Part shown: positions 1 to 5,346 of the stretch, one piece after another
Layout: every line of letters starts with the position of its first letter
Numbering within the stretch: the first letter of the stretch is position 1
NCBI GenBank assembly: GCA_013813825.1
Contig: JACCRA010000562.1
Location: 1 to 5,346 of the forward strand
Length of the DNA stretch: 5,346 nucleotides
Direction of reading: 5' to 3'
From: Pyrinomonadaceae bacterium
Lineage (GTDB): Bacteria > Acidobacteriota > Blastocatellia > Pyrinomonadales > Pyrinomonadaceae
Notes under the pieces: generated by a model
What the model was told of the DNA's origin: nothing
The model's input: only the letters and a program-made list of their open reading frames with translations
Databases searched by the model: none
Position numbers and translations under genes: made by a program

Positions 1-82
1 GGCGGCCATCGCCAACGCCGTCTATCACGCGACCGGCAAGCGCGTCCGCGATCTGCCGATCACGCTCGATAAACTGCTGTAA
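1..82 (+). CDS. C-terminal end of xanthine dehydrogenase-family molybdopterin-binding subunit (partial)
   Basis: Only the last 26 codons are present (frame from base 2, TAA at 80-82). The residues AIANAVYHATG followed by RVRDLPIT closely resemble the extreme C-terminus of the large molybdopterin-binding subunit of xanthine dehydrogenase / aldehyde oxidase-type hydroxylases. In that family an 'AIANAiyhATGkRiRdLPIT' tail is common. These cytoplasmic enzymes hydroxylate purines, aldehydes or N-heterocycles with a Mo cofactor, alongside FAD and 2Fe-2S subunits or domains. The substrate cannot be judged from the tail. The TAA stop overlaps the ATG of the next gene by one base (TAATG), suggesting co-transcription and translational coupling. 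The family call rests on a short but characteristic segment. Confidence 0.75.
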   Translation, partial: AAIANAVYHATGKRVRDLPITLDKLL

Positions 83-1218
83 TGCAAACGGAAGCCACAC
101 CATCATCTTCTGAGCGGAGCGAGACGCGCGGCAAAGACGGGAATCCGACCTTTGGGCTCGCGCGGCGCGTGCTCGTGGCGACGTGTGTCGTGGTCAGCGT
201 GCTCTTTGTCTTGCTCTTCGTGTGGTACGCGGCGGACTTGCTGTTGCTCGTCTTCGCGGGCGTGCTCGTCTCGATCCTCTTGCGCGGGTTCAGCCGCTGG
301 TTGCACCGGGCGACAAATTTGGGACGCGGTTGGTCGCTGGCTCTTGTCACACTGACGCTAGTCGGCGTCCTGTTCGCCATCATATGGCTGGCGGCGGGGC
401 GCATCGGCGCGCAGGCGAACATGTTGCGTGAACAGTTGCCGCGCGCCGTCGAGAGCTTGAGCGCACAACTTGAGCAGTACGAGTTGGGGCAACGCCTGAT
501 CGAGAGTCTGCCGCGTTTGCGCGAGCAGTTCTTGGGTCGCGGCGGGAACGTGCTGGGGCGCGTGACGGGGCTGGCCTCAACCACGCTCGGCGCGCTCGTC
601 AACGTCGTGGTCGTCGCCGTGATCGGTCTGTATCTCGCCGCACAACCCGATCTTTATTCGGGCGGCATTAAACGCCTGTTCCCGTTTAAGTATCGGGCGC
701 GCGCCGGTGAAGTCTTCGGCGTGCTCGATGAAGCCTTGTGGCGGTGGCTCTTGGGGCGCATGGGGCTGATGCTCTCGAACGGGTTGCTGACGGCTCTCGG
801 CTTGTGGCTGCTCGGTGTCCCGCTCGCCTTGACGCTCGGACTATTGGCGGGGCTACTGAACTTTATCCCGAACTTCGGGCCGTTCATCGCTGCCGTGCCC
901 GCCATTCTGATCGCGCTTTTGCATGGTCCCCGGCAAGCTTTGTACGTCGCGCTGCTCTATTTCGTCTTGCAGATGATCGATGGGTATGTTTTCACGCCGC
1001 TCGTTGATCGCAAGAGCGTGGAACTGCCGCCCGTGCTGGCTATCACGGCGCAAGTGCTTTTAGGTTTCGCCTTCGGCTTCATTGGTCTGCTGTTGGCATC
1101 GCCGTTGACGGCGACAATGATGCTGCTCGTCAAGATGCTTTACGTCGAGGACGTGCTCGGCGATCCCATCATGCGTGAAAGCAACGTCGGCGCGCCGGAC
1201 ACCGCGATGGCGAAGTAA
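82..1218 (+). CDS. AI-2E family transporter (PerM/UPF0118-type membrane protein)
   Basis: The 378-residue product is an integral inner-membrane protein of usual length for the AI-2E exporter-like (PF01594) family. Family members have been linked to autoinducer-2 export or to Na+/H+ antiport, but most have no known substrate. Hydrophobic segments lie at about residues 30-48, 51-67, 84-104, 164-186, 228-263, 266-281, 286-303 and 321-355. A soluble, helical, charged stretch sits at about 106-160 between the third and fourth segments, as is typical. Family-like motifs are NFIPNFGPFIAAVPAIL (260-276) and, near the end, PLVDRKSVELPP followed by GFIGLLLASPLTA. The first 25 residues are polar and Ser/Thr-rich and probably cytoplasmic. 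The start was chosen because ATG 82 overlaps the upstream stop; no strong Shine-Dalgarno is visible, which fits translational coupling. The substrate is unknown. Confidence 0.9.
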   Translation: MQTEATPSSSERSETRGKDGNPTFGLARRVLVATCVVVSVLFVLLFVWYAADLLLLVFAGVLVSILLRGFSRWLHRATNLGRGWSLALVTLTLVGVLFAIIWLAAGRIGAQANMLREQLPRAVESLSAQLEQYELGQRLIESLPRLREQFLGRGGNVLGRVTGLASTTLGALVNVVVVAVIGLYLAAQPDLYSGGIKRLFPFKYRARAGEVFGVLDEALWRWLLGRMGLMLSNGLLTALGLWLLGVPLALTLGLLAGLLNFIPNFGPFIAAVPAILIALLHGPRQALYVALLYFVLQMIDGYVFTPLVDRKSVELPPVLAITAQVLLGFAFGFIGLLLASPLTATMMLLVKMLYVEDVLGDPIMRESNVGAPDTAMAK

Positions 1219-1243
1219 GAAGATTCACAACAGGACAAACGAC

Positions 1244-1249
1244 GGAGGG
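1244..1249 (+). promoter_or_regulatory. Strong ribosome binding site for the selenoprotein gene
   Basis: GGAGGG lies 7 bases before ATG 1257. It matters because it fixes the start upstream of the in-frame TGA at 1299. No comparable site precedes the downstream GTG 1401, where a conventional gene call would begin. Confidence 0.8.
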
Positions 1250-1256
1250 CTGTGAG

Positions 1257-1886
1257 ATGCAAGAGATCATCACGTTGGAAGTTTTTTCCGATTACGTGTG
1301 ACCGTTCTGTTGGCTGGCGGAGCCAAGCCTACACGAACTGAAGCGCGCCGCGCCGGATGTCGAGATCATCTGGAAGGCGTTCGAGTTAAGACCTGACCCG
1401 GTGCCGACGCTCGACCCGCAAGGCGAGTATCTGACGCGCGTCTGGCGCACCAGCGTCTATCCGCTGGCGGAGAGATTTGGCGTGCCGATGAAGTTGCCGC
1501 CCGTGCAGCCGCGTTCGCGCCTCGCGCACGAAGCCGCGCAGTGGGCAGAGACACAAAGTAACTTCGACGACTACAACGCCGCCGTCTTTCGTTCCTTCTT
1601 CGAGCGCGGCGAGGACATCGGCGAGCGTGAAGTGCTAATGCGAATAGCCTCCGACTTGCAACTCGACGCCGTGCCGCTCGGCCGTGCGCTCCAAGAAGGC
1701 GAGTTTGCCGCGAGCGTCTTGGCTGACGAGCGCGCGGCCGAAGAGTTAGGCGTGACGGGCGTTCCGGCGTTCGTTGCCAACCGTCGTGCGGCGCTCTCCG
1801 GCGTGCAGACTGTCAACGCGCTACTGGCATTGGTGAATAGCTTAAGAGTCGCCGGAGCGAAACAAGAACTGGCAGCCGACTATTGA
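1257..1886 (+). CDS. DsbA/FrnE-family thiol-disulfide oxidoreductase, probable selenoprotein (UxxC active site)
   Basis: Read through the TGA at codon 15, the frame encodes 209 residues, a usual length for cytoplasmic FrnE-like DsbA-family proteins (PF01323). It opens with MQEIITLEVFSDYV-U-PFCWLAEPSL, the first strand and active-site helix of the thioredoxin fold. Relatives have CPWC or CPFC here, so the TGA sits exactly at the nucleophilic first Cys and the resolving Cys is C18. The helical insertion follows. The second thioredoxin half carries GVTGVPAFV with cis-Pro at 170, then NRRAALSGVQ, a typical family ending. C18 is the only cysteine. There is no signal peptide, so it should act in the cytoplasm in dithiol/disulfide exchange or isomerisation; its partner is unknown. 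ATG 1257 is chosen for the GGAGGG site. Reading from GTG 1401 would delete strand 1 and the active site. The alternative is a nonsense mutation or sequencing error, but the exact position and the adjacent hairpin argue against it. The family is clear; selenocysteine is inferred. Confidence 0.87.
1299..1301 (+). other. In-frame UGA, probable selenocysteine codon (Sec15)
   Basis: TGA is codon 15 of the frame that starts at 1257. The context GTG-TGA-CCG-TTC-TGT-TGG gives V-U-P-F-C-W, which matches the V-C-P-x-C-[WY] active site of the FrnE/DsbA family with Sec in place of the first Cys. Homology continues in the same frame on both sides, so no frameshift is needed. This gene and the next both end in TGA, and Trp is TGG throughout, so decoding here would have to be context-dependent. 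Confidence 0.82.
1304..1338 (+). promoter_or_regulatory. Putative bacterial SECIS element
   Basis: The core is a perfect 6-bp stem, TTGGCT (1310-1315) with AGCCAA (1321-1326), closing a 5-base loop GGCGG. A possible lower helix pairs GTTC (1304-1307) with GAAC (1335-1338) across an asymmetric internal loop. Bacterial SECIS elements lie within the coding region just after the UGA and present an apical loop with G at its first positions to the elongation factor SelB. Here the loop begins 14 bases after the TGA, a few bases closer than I recall for E. coli fdhF, so it is at the short end of what is known. The hairpin also encodes W19-P23. The stem is seen directly; SelB binding is inferred. Confidence 0.7.
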
Positions 1887-1910
1887 AGATGTAAGAGGTG
1901 CATTCGTCCG

Positions 1911-1928
1911 GGCCTCGTGCGCGGGGTC
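1911..1928 (+). other. Small hairpin between the oxidoreductase and flavin reductase genes
   Basis: GGCCTCG (1911-1917) can pair with CGGGGTC (1922-1928) around loop TGCG, giving 7 pairs of which two are G-U. No T-run follows, so it is a poor intrinsic terminator. It may be an mRNA processing or stability element, or chance in GC-rich DNA. Confidence 0.25.
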
Positions 1929-1943
1929 TTCAAATCATCAGGC

Positions 1944-1948
1944 AGGAG
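1944..1948 (+). promoter_or_regulatory. Ribosome binding site of the flavin reductase gene
   Basis: AGGAG ends 11 bases before ATG 1960, somewhat longer than the optimal spacing but the only good site there. It supports this start. Confidence 0.55.
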
Positions 1949-1959
1949 ATTTCACAGAC

Positions 1960-2538
1960 ATGGCTGACAAGAAGCTGACCATTCTCGGCATCGCGGGCAG
2001 TCTCCGCAAAAGCTCGTACAACCGCGCGGTGTTGCGCGCGGCCCAACTGCTTGCGCCATCAGACGCGCGCATCGAAGTCTTCGAGTTAGACGGCATCCCG
2101 TCTTTCAATGAGGACGAGGAACAACATCCATCGGCGAAAGTGATCGAACTGAAAGAGCGAGTTCGCGCCGCCGCCGCCATCCTCTTCGTCACGCCCGAAT
2201 ACAACTACTCGATACCGGGAGTGCTTAAGAACGCCATTGACTGGGCGTCGCGCCCCTACGGCAACAGCGCGTGGCAGGGCAAACCCGTCGCTTTGCTGGG
2301 AGCTTCAGTCAGCCCGCTCGGCACCGCCCGCGCCCAGTATCATCTGCGGCAAGTGCTGCTATCGCTGGACATGCACGCACTGAACAGACCCGAAATCATG
2401 ATCGGCAATGCGGCCGAGCGGTTCAACGAGCAGGGCGAGCTAACCGACGAGAAGACGAAGGAATTGATCCGGCGACTGCTTCAGAATCTCGTCGCTTGGA
2501 CGCGCCAGATCAGTCAACAATCCGCATCAGCCGATTGA
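1960..2538 (+). CDS. NADPH-dependent FMN reductase / quinone reductase-like flavoprotein
   Basis: The 192-residue product has the flavodoxin-like fold of the NADPH-dependent FMN reductase family (PF03358), which includes ChrR/YieF-type quinone and chromate reductases and azoreductases. The FMN phosphate loop is GSLRKSSYN (13-21) after strand LTILGIA. The signature TPEYNYSIPGVLKNAIDW (78-95) forms the flavin-contacting loop and following helix. A third flavin-side motif, GASVSPLGTARAQ, is at 114-126. The length is normal for a cytoplasmic, usually oligomeric enzyme that reduces quinones, flavins or metal oxyanions with NAD(P)H. The true substrate cannot be read from sequence. It follows the seleno-oxidoreductase by 73 bases, so a shared redox or stress role is possible but only inferred. 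The TGA stop at 2536-2538 shows that UGA is a normal stop in this genome. Confidence 0.9.
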   Translation: MADKKLTILGIAGSLRKSSYNRAVLRAAQLLAPSDARIEVFELDGIPSFNEDEEQHPSAKVIELKERVRAAAAILFVTPEYNYSIPGVLKNAIDWASRPYGNSAWQGKPVALLGASVSPLGTARAQYHLRQVLLSLDMHALNRPEIMIGNAAERFNEQGELTDEKTKELIRRLLQNLVAWTRQISQQSASAD

Positions 2539-2558
2539 AATCGAAACTAGAGAAAGCA

Positions 2559-4121
2559 GTGTCAGGATTAGAGACAAGCGAACGGCCGGTGGACGCGGCT
2601 GCCATCGCTGAACGCGAAGGCGAAGAGGTCGCGGCTGCCGACGCGCGCGAGCCGTTGGTACTGGCGATTGACATCGGCACTTCAAGCGTGCGCGCGGCTC
2701 TGTTCGACGGGCGCGGGCGCGAAGTGGCGGGCACGCTGGCGCGCGTCGAGCGCGGTTTTCGCACGACGCCGGACGGTGGGGCGGAGGCGGATGCCGGAGA
2801 GTTGATCGCGCAGGTCGAGTCGGTGATTGACGAGTCGCTCGCCCGCTCGTCAGTATCAAACATCGAGGCCGTCGCCGTCGCTTGTTTCTGGCACAGCCTC
2901 GTCGGCATCGATGAATCGGGCCGCGCGCTGACACCCATCTACGGTTGGTCCGACACGCGCGCCGCCGCCGAGGCCGAAGCTCTCAGGCAACGCTATGACG
3001 AGCGCGCGATGCACCGGCGCACCGGCTGCCGGTTTCACGCCGGCTACTGGCCCGCCAAATTGCTCTGGCTGAGGAAAGAGAATCCCGAAGTGTGCAGCGC
3101 GGTCGGGCGCTGGGTCTCGCCAGGTGAATTCCTGACGCTTAAGCTCTGCGGCGAAGTGGCGGCGAGCGTCTCGATGGCTTCCGGCACGGGCCTGCTGGAC
3201 CAACGCCGTTGCGTTTGGGATGAAGCGATGCTCGACATCACCGGCTTGAGCGAGAGCCAGTTGCCGCCGCTCGCCGCAGCGGGTTGGACGTTTCGCTTGA
3301 CGGACGACTATGCGCGGCGCTGGCCGCCACTGCGCGACGCGCGTTGGTTTCCCGTCATCGGCGATGGCGCGGCCAACAACGTCGGCGCGGATTGTGTGGA
3401 CCAGAGCGCGGCTGCCTTGATGATCGGCACGTCGGGCGCGATGCGCGTGGCGTGGGCGGGCGAGCCGCCCGCCGCGCTGCCCGCCGGTTTGTGGTGTTAC
3501 CGCGTGGATCACCGGCGGGTGGTCGTCGGCGGCGCACTCTCGGACGGCGGCGGGCTGTACGATTGGCTGTCCGATTCGCTCAAGCTAGGCGCGGACACGG
3601 AAGCGAACGAGGCCGTGCTCTCGGCGTTGGAGCCGGACGCGCATGGGTTGACGGTGCTGCCGTTCTGGGCGGGCGAGCGAAGCACAGGATGGTCAGCGGA
3701 GGCGCGCGGAGCGATTCTCGGATTGACGACGAACACGCGCCCTATCGAAATTGTGCGCGCCGCGATGGAGGCCATCGCCTACCGCTTCGCGCTCATCGCC
3801 GAATCGCTCCTGCCGTTCGCGCCGGGAGCGGAGATACGCGCTTCCGGCGGCGCGCTGACGGCTTCGCCCACATGGACGCAAATCCTCGCCGACGTGCTCG
3901 GACGGCCCCTGAATCTTGCACCCGCACGCGAGGCTTCGAGTCGCGGCGCGGTGTTATTAGCCCTCGAAGCGTTAGACGTGATTGAAGACATCGCGAAATT
4001 GCCGGCGCGCGCACCCGACCAGATTTTTACGCCAGACGCGGCACGCCACGCCTTGTATCTTGATGGACTAGCGCGGCAACAGAGAGCTTACGACGCGCTT
4101 GTGCGCGAGCCATCATCATAA
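2559..4121 (+). CDS. FGGY-family carbohydrate kinase, probable gluconokinase
   Basis: From GTG 2559 the product has 520 residues, normal for two-domain FGGY kinases. The first domain opens with VLAIDIGTSSVRAALFD (34-50), the phosphate-binding hairpin of the actin-like ATPase fold, and has YGWSDTRA (128-135) near the substrate site. GDGAANNVG (268-276) holds the likely catalytic base Asp269. The second domain has IGTSGAMRV (289-297), GGALSDGGGLYDWL (324-337), LPFWAGERSTGW (367-378) and RASGGALTASPTW (427-439), the last corresponding to the ATP site. Y-x-W-x-DTR, GDG-x-A-N-x-G and LPF-x-AGER resemble gluconate kinases more than xylulose or glycerol kinases. Expected reaction: ATP plus D-gluconate to 6-phosphogluconate, in the cytoplasm. 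The start is uncertain: GTG 2559 has a weak GAG six bases upstream, TTG 2535 overlaps the previous stop, and GTG 2589 is a third option. The frame is open upstream to 2271, but that part lies inside the flavin reductase gene and is not kinase-like. Confidence 0.85.
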   Translation: MSGLETSERPVDAAAIAEREGEEVAAADAREPLVLAIDIGTSSVRAALFDGRGREVAGTLARVERGFRTTPDGGAEADAGELIAQVESVIDESLARSSVSNIEAVAVACFWHSLVGIDESGRALTPIYGWSDTRAAAEAEALRQRYDERAMHRRTGCRFHAGYWPAKLLWLRKENPEVCSAVGRWVSPGEFLTLKLCGEVAASVSMASGTGLLDQRRCVWDEAMLDITGLSESQLPPLAAAGWTFRLTDDYARRWPPLRDARWFPVIGDGAANNVGADCVDQSAAALMIGTSGAMRVAWAGEPPAALPAGLWCYRVDHRRVVVGGALSDGGGLYDWLSDSLKLGADTEANEAVLSALEPDAHGLTVLPFWAGERSTGWSAEARGAILGLTTNTRPIEIVRAAMEAIAYRFALIAESLLPFAPGAEIRASGGALTASPTWTQILADVLGRPLNLAPAREASSRGAVLLALEALDVIEDIAKLPARAPDQIFTPDAARHALYLDGLARQQRAYDALVREPSS

Positions 4122-4130
4122 ACATTAGAA

Positions 4131-4190
4131 CTCTTGCAAAAGTCGGCGGCACTGGTTTGTCACTTCGGGTCTTTTGCCAGAGGTTTGTTT
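4131..4190 (+). terminator. Possible intrinsic terminator after the kinase gene
   Basis: CTCTTGCAAAAG (4131-4142) and CTTTTGCCAGAG (4171-4182) form an inverted repeat with 11 of 12 positions paired, separated by 28 bases. GTTTGTTT follows at 4183-4190. It lies 10 bases after the kinase stop. The long loop, A/T-rich upper stem and interrupted T-tract make it an atypical rho-independent terminator, so it may be partial or regulated. Confidence 0.45.
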
Positions 4191-4192
4191 AA

Positions 4193-4211
4193 CAGCCGCC
4201 GCTGACGGCTG
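4193..4211 (+). other. Hairpin in the leader of the glycerate kinase gene
   Basis: CAGCCG (4193-4198) pairs with CGGCTG (4206-4211) around a 7-base loop. The GCCGCC in this element (4195-4200) is also complementary to GGCGGC (4145-4150) inside the upstream inverted repeat, so alternative folds exist. No T-run follows. Its role is unknown. Confidence 0.35.
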
Positions 4212-4233
4212 AATGTCAAAGAGAGTGATCGTC

Positions 4234-4237
4234 GGAG
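4234..4237 (+). promoter_or_regulatory. Ribosome binding site favouring GTG 4244 as start
   Basis: GGAG lies 6 bases before GTG 4244. ATG 4268, in the same frame, has no well-placed site, only AGGG directly abutting it. This favours the GTG start. Confidence 0.5.
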
Positions 4238-4243
4238 TAGCAC

Positions 4244-5346
4244 GTGAGCGGAAGGCCGGCATCAGGGATGGACGCTGATAAGTTGATGAACGGCGTCTTG
4301 CGGCAACACCCGCGCGGGCGCGATGTGGCGGAGATCATGGCGGCGGCGCTCGCCGCTGTCGAGCCGCGGGCCGCAGTGCGGCGCGTGTTGCGGAAAGACG
4401 GCCACACAGTTGTCGCCGGCGGGCAAAGTTATGAACTGAGCGCGGGCGGGCGCGTGTTCGTCATCGGAGCCGGCAAGGCGTGCGCGCCGATGGCTGAGGC
4501 CGCCCTCGAAGCTCTGGGCGATGTGGTTTACGCCGGCGTCGTGATCGTCAAGGATGGACATCTCGGCGCTGCCGGCGAAAGCATTGGTCCCATCAAGTTG
4601 TTTGAGGCCGCCCATCCCGTGCCGGATGAACGCGGCATCGCGGCGGCGGCGAGACTGGCGGCGTTGCTGAAGGAGGCGACAACAGACGATCTGGTGTTGG
4701 CGCTCGTTTCCGGCGGCGGTTCGGCGCTGCTCACGCTGCCGTCGCCGGGGCTGACGCTTGAAGACATCCAAGCTCTGACCGCAGTGCTGTTGCGTTGCGG
4801 AGCCACGATCAACGACATCAACGCGCTCCGCAAACACTGCACGCGATTGGGTGGCGGCGGCATCGCCAGTCTCGCGTCGCCCGCCCGCACCGTCGCGCTG
4901 ATCATTTCAGACGTAGTTGGTTCACCGCTCGAAACCATCGCCTCCGGGCCGACCGCGCCGGACCCGACGACCTACGCCGACGCTTGGCGCGTCGTCGAGC
5001 GTTATGAATTGGGGGACCAATTGCCCGCGAATGTGATCGAACATTTGCGGCGCGGGCGGGCGGGCGAAGTGGCGGAGTCGCCGAAAGCTAGCGATGCCAT
5101 CTGGTCGCAGGTTCATAATTACATCGTCGCCGACAACCGGACGGCGGCTGAAGCGGCCATCGCGGCGGGACGCGAGCGCGGCTTCGACGCCGTGCTGCTG
5201 ACGACGTTTCTCGAAGGCGAGGCGCGCGAAGTCGGGCGGGTCGCCGCCGCTATCGGCTGCGAGATGCGGGCGCGGGTGGCGGCGGGTGGGTCATCGCCGC
5301 TGCTGTGCGTTCTCGGCGGCGAAACCACAGTCACGCTCGGCGGTGG
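4244..5346 (+). CDS. D-glycerate 2-kinase, GckA/TtuD (MOFRL) family, truncated by the window end
   Basis: The frame is open from GTG 4244 to the right edge, giving 367 complete codons; about 450 are usual, so the C-terminal MOFRL part is missing. The DUF4147-type N-terminal domain shows HPRGRDVAEIM (22-32), VIGAGKACAPMA (73-84) with the conserved Lys78, AAHPVPDERG (122-131), LVSGGGSALL (154-163), and SDVVGSPLETIASGPTAPDP (222-241). The window stops within GGETTVTLGG, the start of the MOFRL domain. The enzyme phosphorylates D-glycerate with ATP to 2-phosphoglycerate in the cytoplasm, serving non-phosphorylative Entner-Doudoroff, serine-cycle, tartrate or glyoxylate routes. Next to a gluconokinase, a role in sugar-acid breakdown is reasonable. 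GTG 4244 is preferred for its GGAG site; ATG 4268 would remove 8 residues. One oddity is RKHCTRLGGGGIA, where the family usually has KGG: the lysine is replaced by glycine at residue 203. Confidence 0.9.
   Translation, partial: MSGRPASGMDADKLMNGVLRQHPRGRDVAEIMAAALAAVEPRAAVRRVLRKDGHTVVAGGQSYELSAGGRVFVIGAGKACAPMAEAALEALGDVVYAGVVIVKDGHLGAAGESIGPIKLFEAAHPVPDERGIAAAARLAALLKEATTDDLVLALVSGGGSALLTLPSPGLTLEDIQALTAVLLRCGATINDINALRKHCTRLGGGGIASLASPARTVALIISDVVGSPLETIASGPTAPDPTTYADAWRVVERYELGDQLPANVIEHLRRGRAGEVAESPKASDAIWSQVHNYIVADNRTAAEAAIAAGRERGFDAVLLTTFLEGEAREVGRVAAAIGCEMRARVAAGGSSPLLCVLGGETTVTLGG

Noticed and set aside
1299..1301. TGA read as Trp or Gly through a reassigned genetic code
   Set aside because: Trp is TGG in all genes here, including four codons after this TGA, and two genes end in TGA at expected lengths. 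The other long frames contain no internal TGA.
1299..1301. Pseudogene or frameshift in the DsbA-family gene
   Set aside because: Homology continues in one frame on both sides, the rest of the gene is intact, the ribosome site is strong, and the stop falls exactly on the redox cysteine. A single-base sequencing error cannot be fully excluded.
1401..1886. A 161-residue gene starting at GTG 1401
   Set aside because: It is the 3' part of the gene starting at 1257. It would lack the first strand and active site and has no good ribosome site.
1884..1967. Read-through of the terminal TGA at 1884, giving a short tail that begins RCKRC, with a hairpin at 1911-1928 whose loop has G at its second position
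   Set aside because: The protein already has the family's usual length at 1884. The tail of about 26 residues has no recognisable homology, overlaps the next gene's ribosome site, and the hairpin contains G-U pairs. Probably coincidence.
2271..2558. Upstream in-frame extension of the kinase from 2271
   Set aside because: The extension lies within the flavin reductase gene in another frame, is Arg/Ala-rich, and shows no kinase features.
2856..3512. Long minus-strand open frame (218 codons) opposite the kinase, and a similar one at 4262-4837 opposite the glycerate kinase
   Set aside because: Both are Arg/Ala-rich shadows of well-supported genes in GC-rich DNA, with no recognisable domain.

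Overview
This is a high-GC bacterial window in which all six genes lie on the + strand. From left to right they are: the last 26 residues of a probable xanthine dehydrogenase-type molybdopterin subunit, an AI-2E/PerM-family membrane protein, a DsbA/FrnE-family thiol oxidoreductase, an NADPH-dependent FMN reductase-like flavoprotein, an FGGY sugar kinase that most resembles gluconokinase, and the first two thirds of a D-glycerate 2-kinase. Gene content and composition suit a soil or hot-spring heterotroph such as an Acidobacteriota (Blastocatellia-like) species, but no marker gene is present, so the taxon is a guess.

The main discovery is in the third gene. Its reading frame starts at ATG 1257, behind a strong ribosome binding site. 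It meets an in-frame TGA at 1299-1301 and then stays open to 1886. The TGA falls exactly where this family carries the first cysteine of its CxxC active site (DYV-TGA-PFCWLAEP). Nine bases after the TGA begins a perfect 6-bp hairpin, TTGGCT-GGCGG-AGCCAA, with a G-rich loop, as expected of a bacterial SECIS element. The simplest reading is a selenoprotein with a UxxC redox site. A conventional annotation would start at the internal GTG 1401 and lose the active site. Neighbouring genes use TGA as a stop and TGG for Trp, so the code is not globally reassigned.

Layout: the first two genes overlap by one base (TAATG). The oxidoreductase follows after 38 bases and the flavoprotein after 73, with a small hairpin in that gap. 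The kinase starts about 20 bases after the flavoprotein or overlaps it, using a non-ATG start. After the kinase, a gap of about 120 bases holds a long imperfect inverted repeat followed by a T-rich tract (possible terminator) and a second hairpin. The glycerate kinase follows and runs off the right edge.

Functionally, the centre is a redox pair (seleno-thiol oxidoreductase and flavin reductase) and the right side is sugar-acid catabolism. Gluconokinase makes 6-phosphogluconate and glycerate kinase makes 2-phosphoglycerate. Whether all six genes form one operon cannot be settled from the sequence. No selA, selB, selC or selD gene is in the window.
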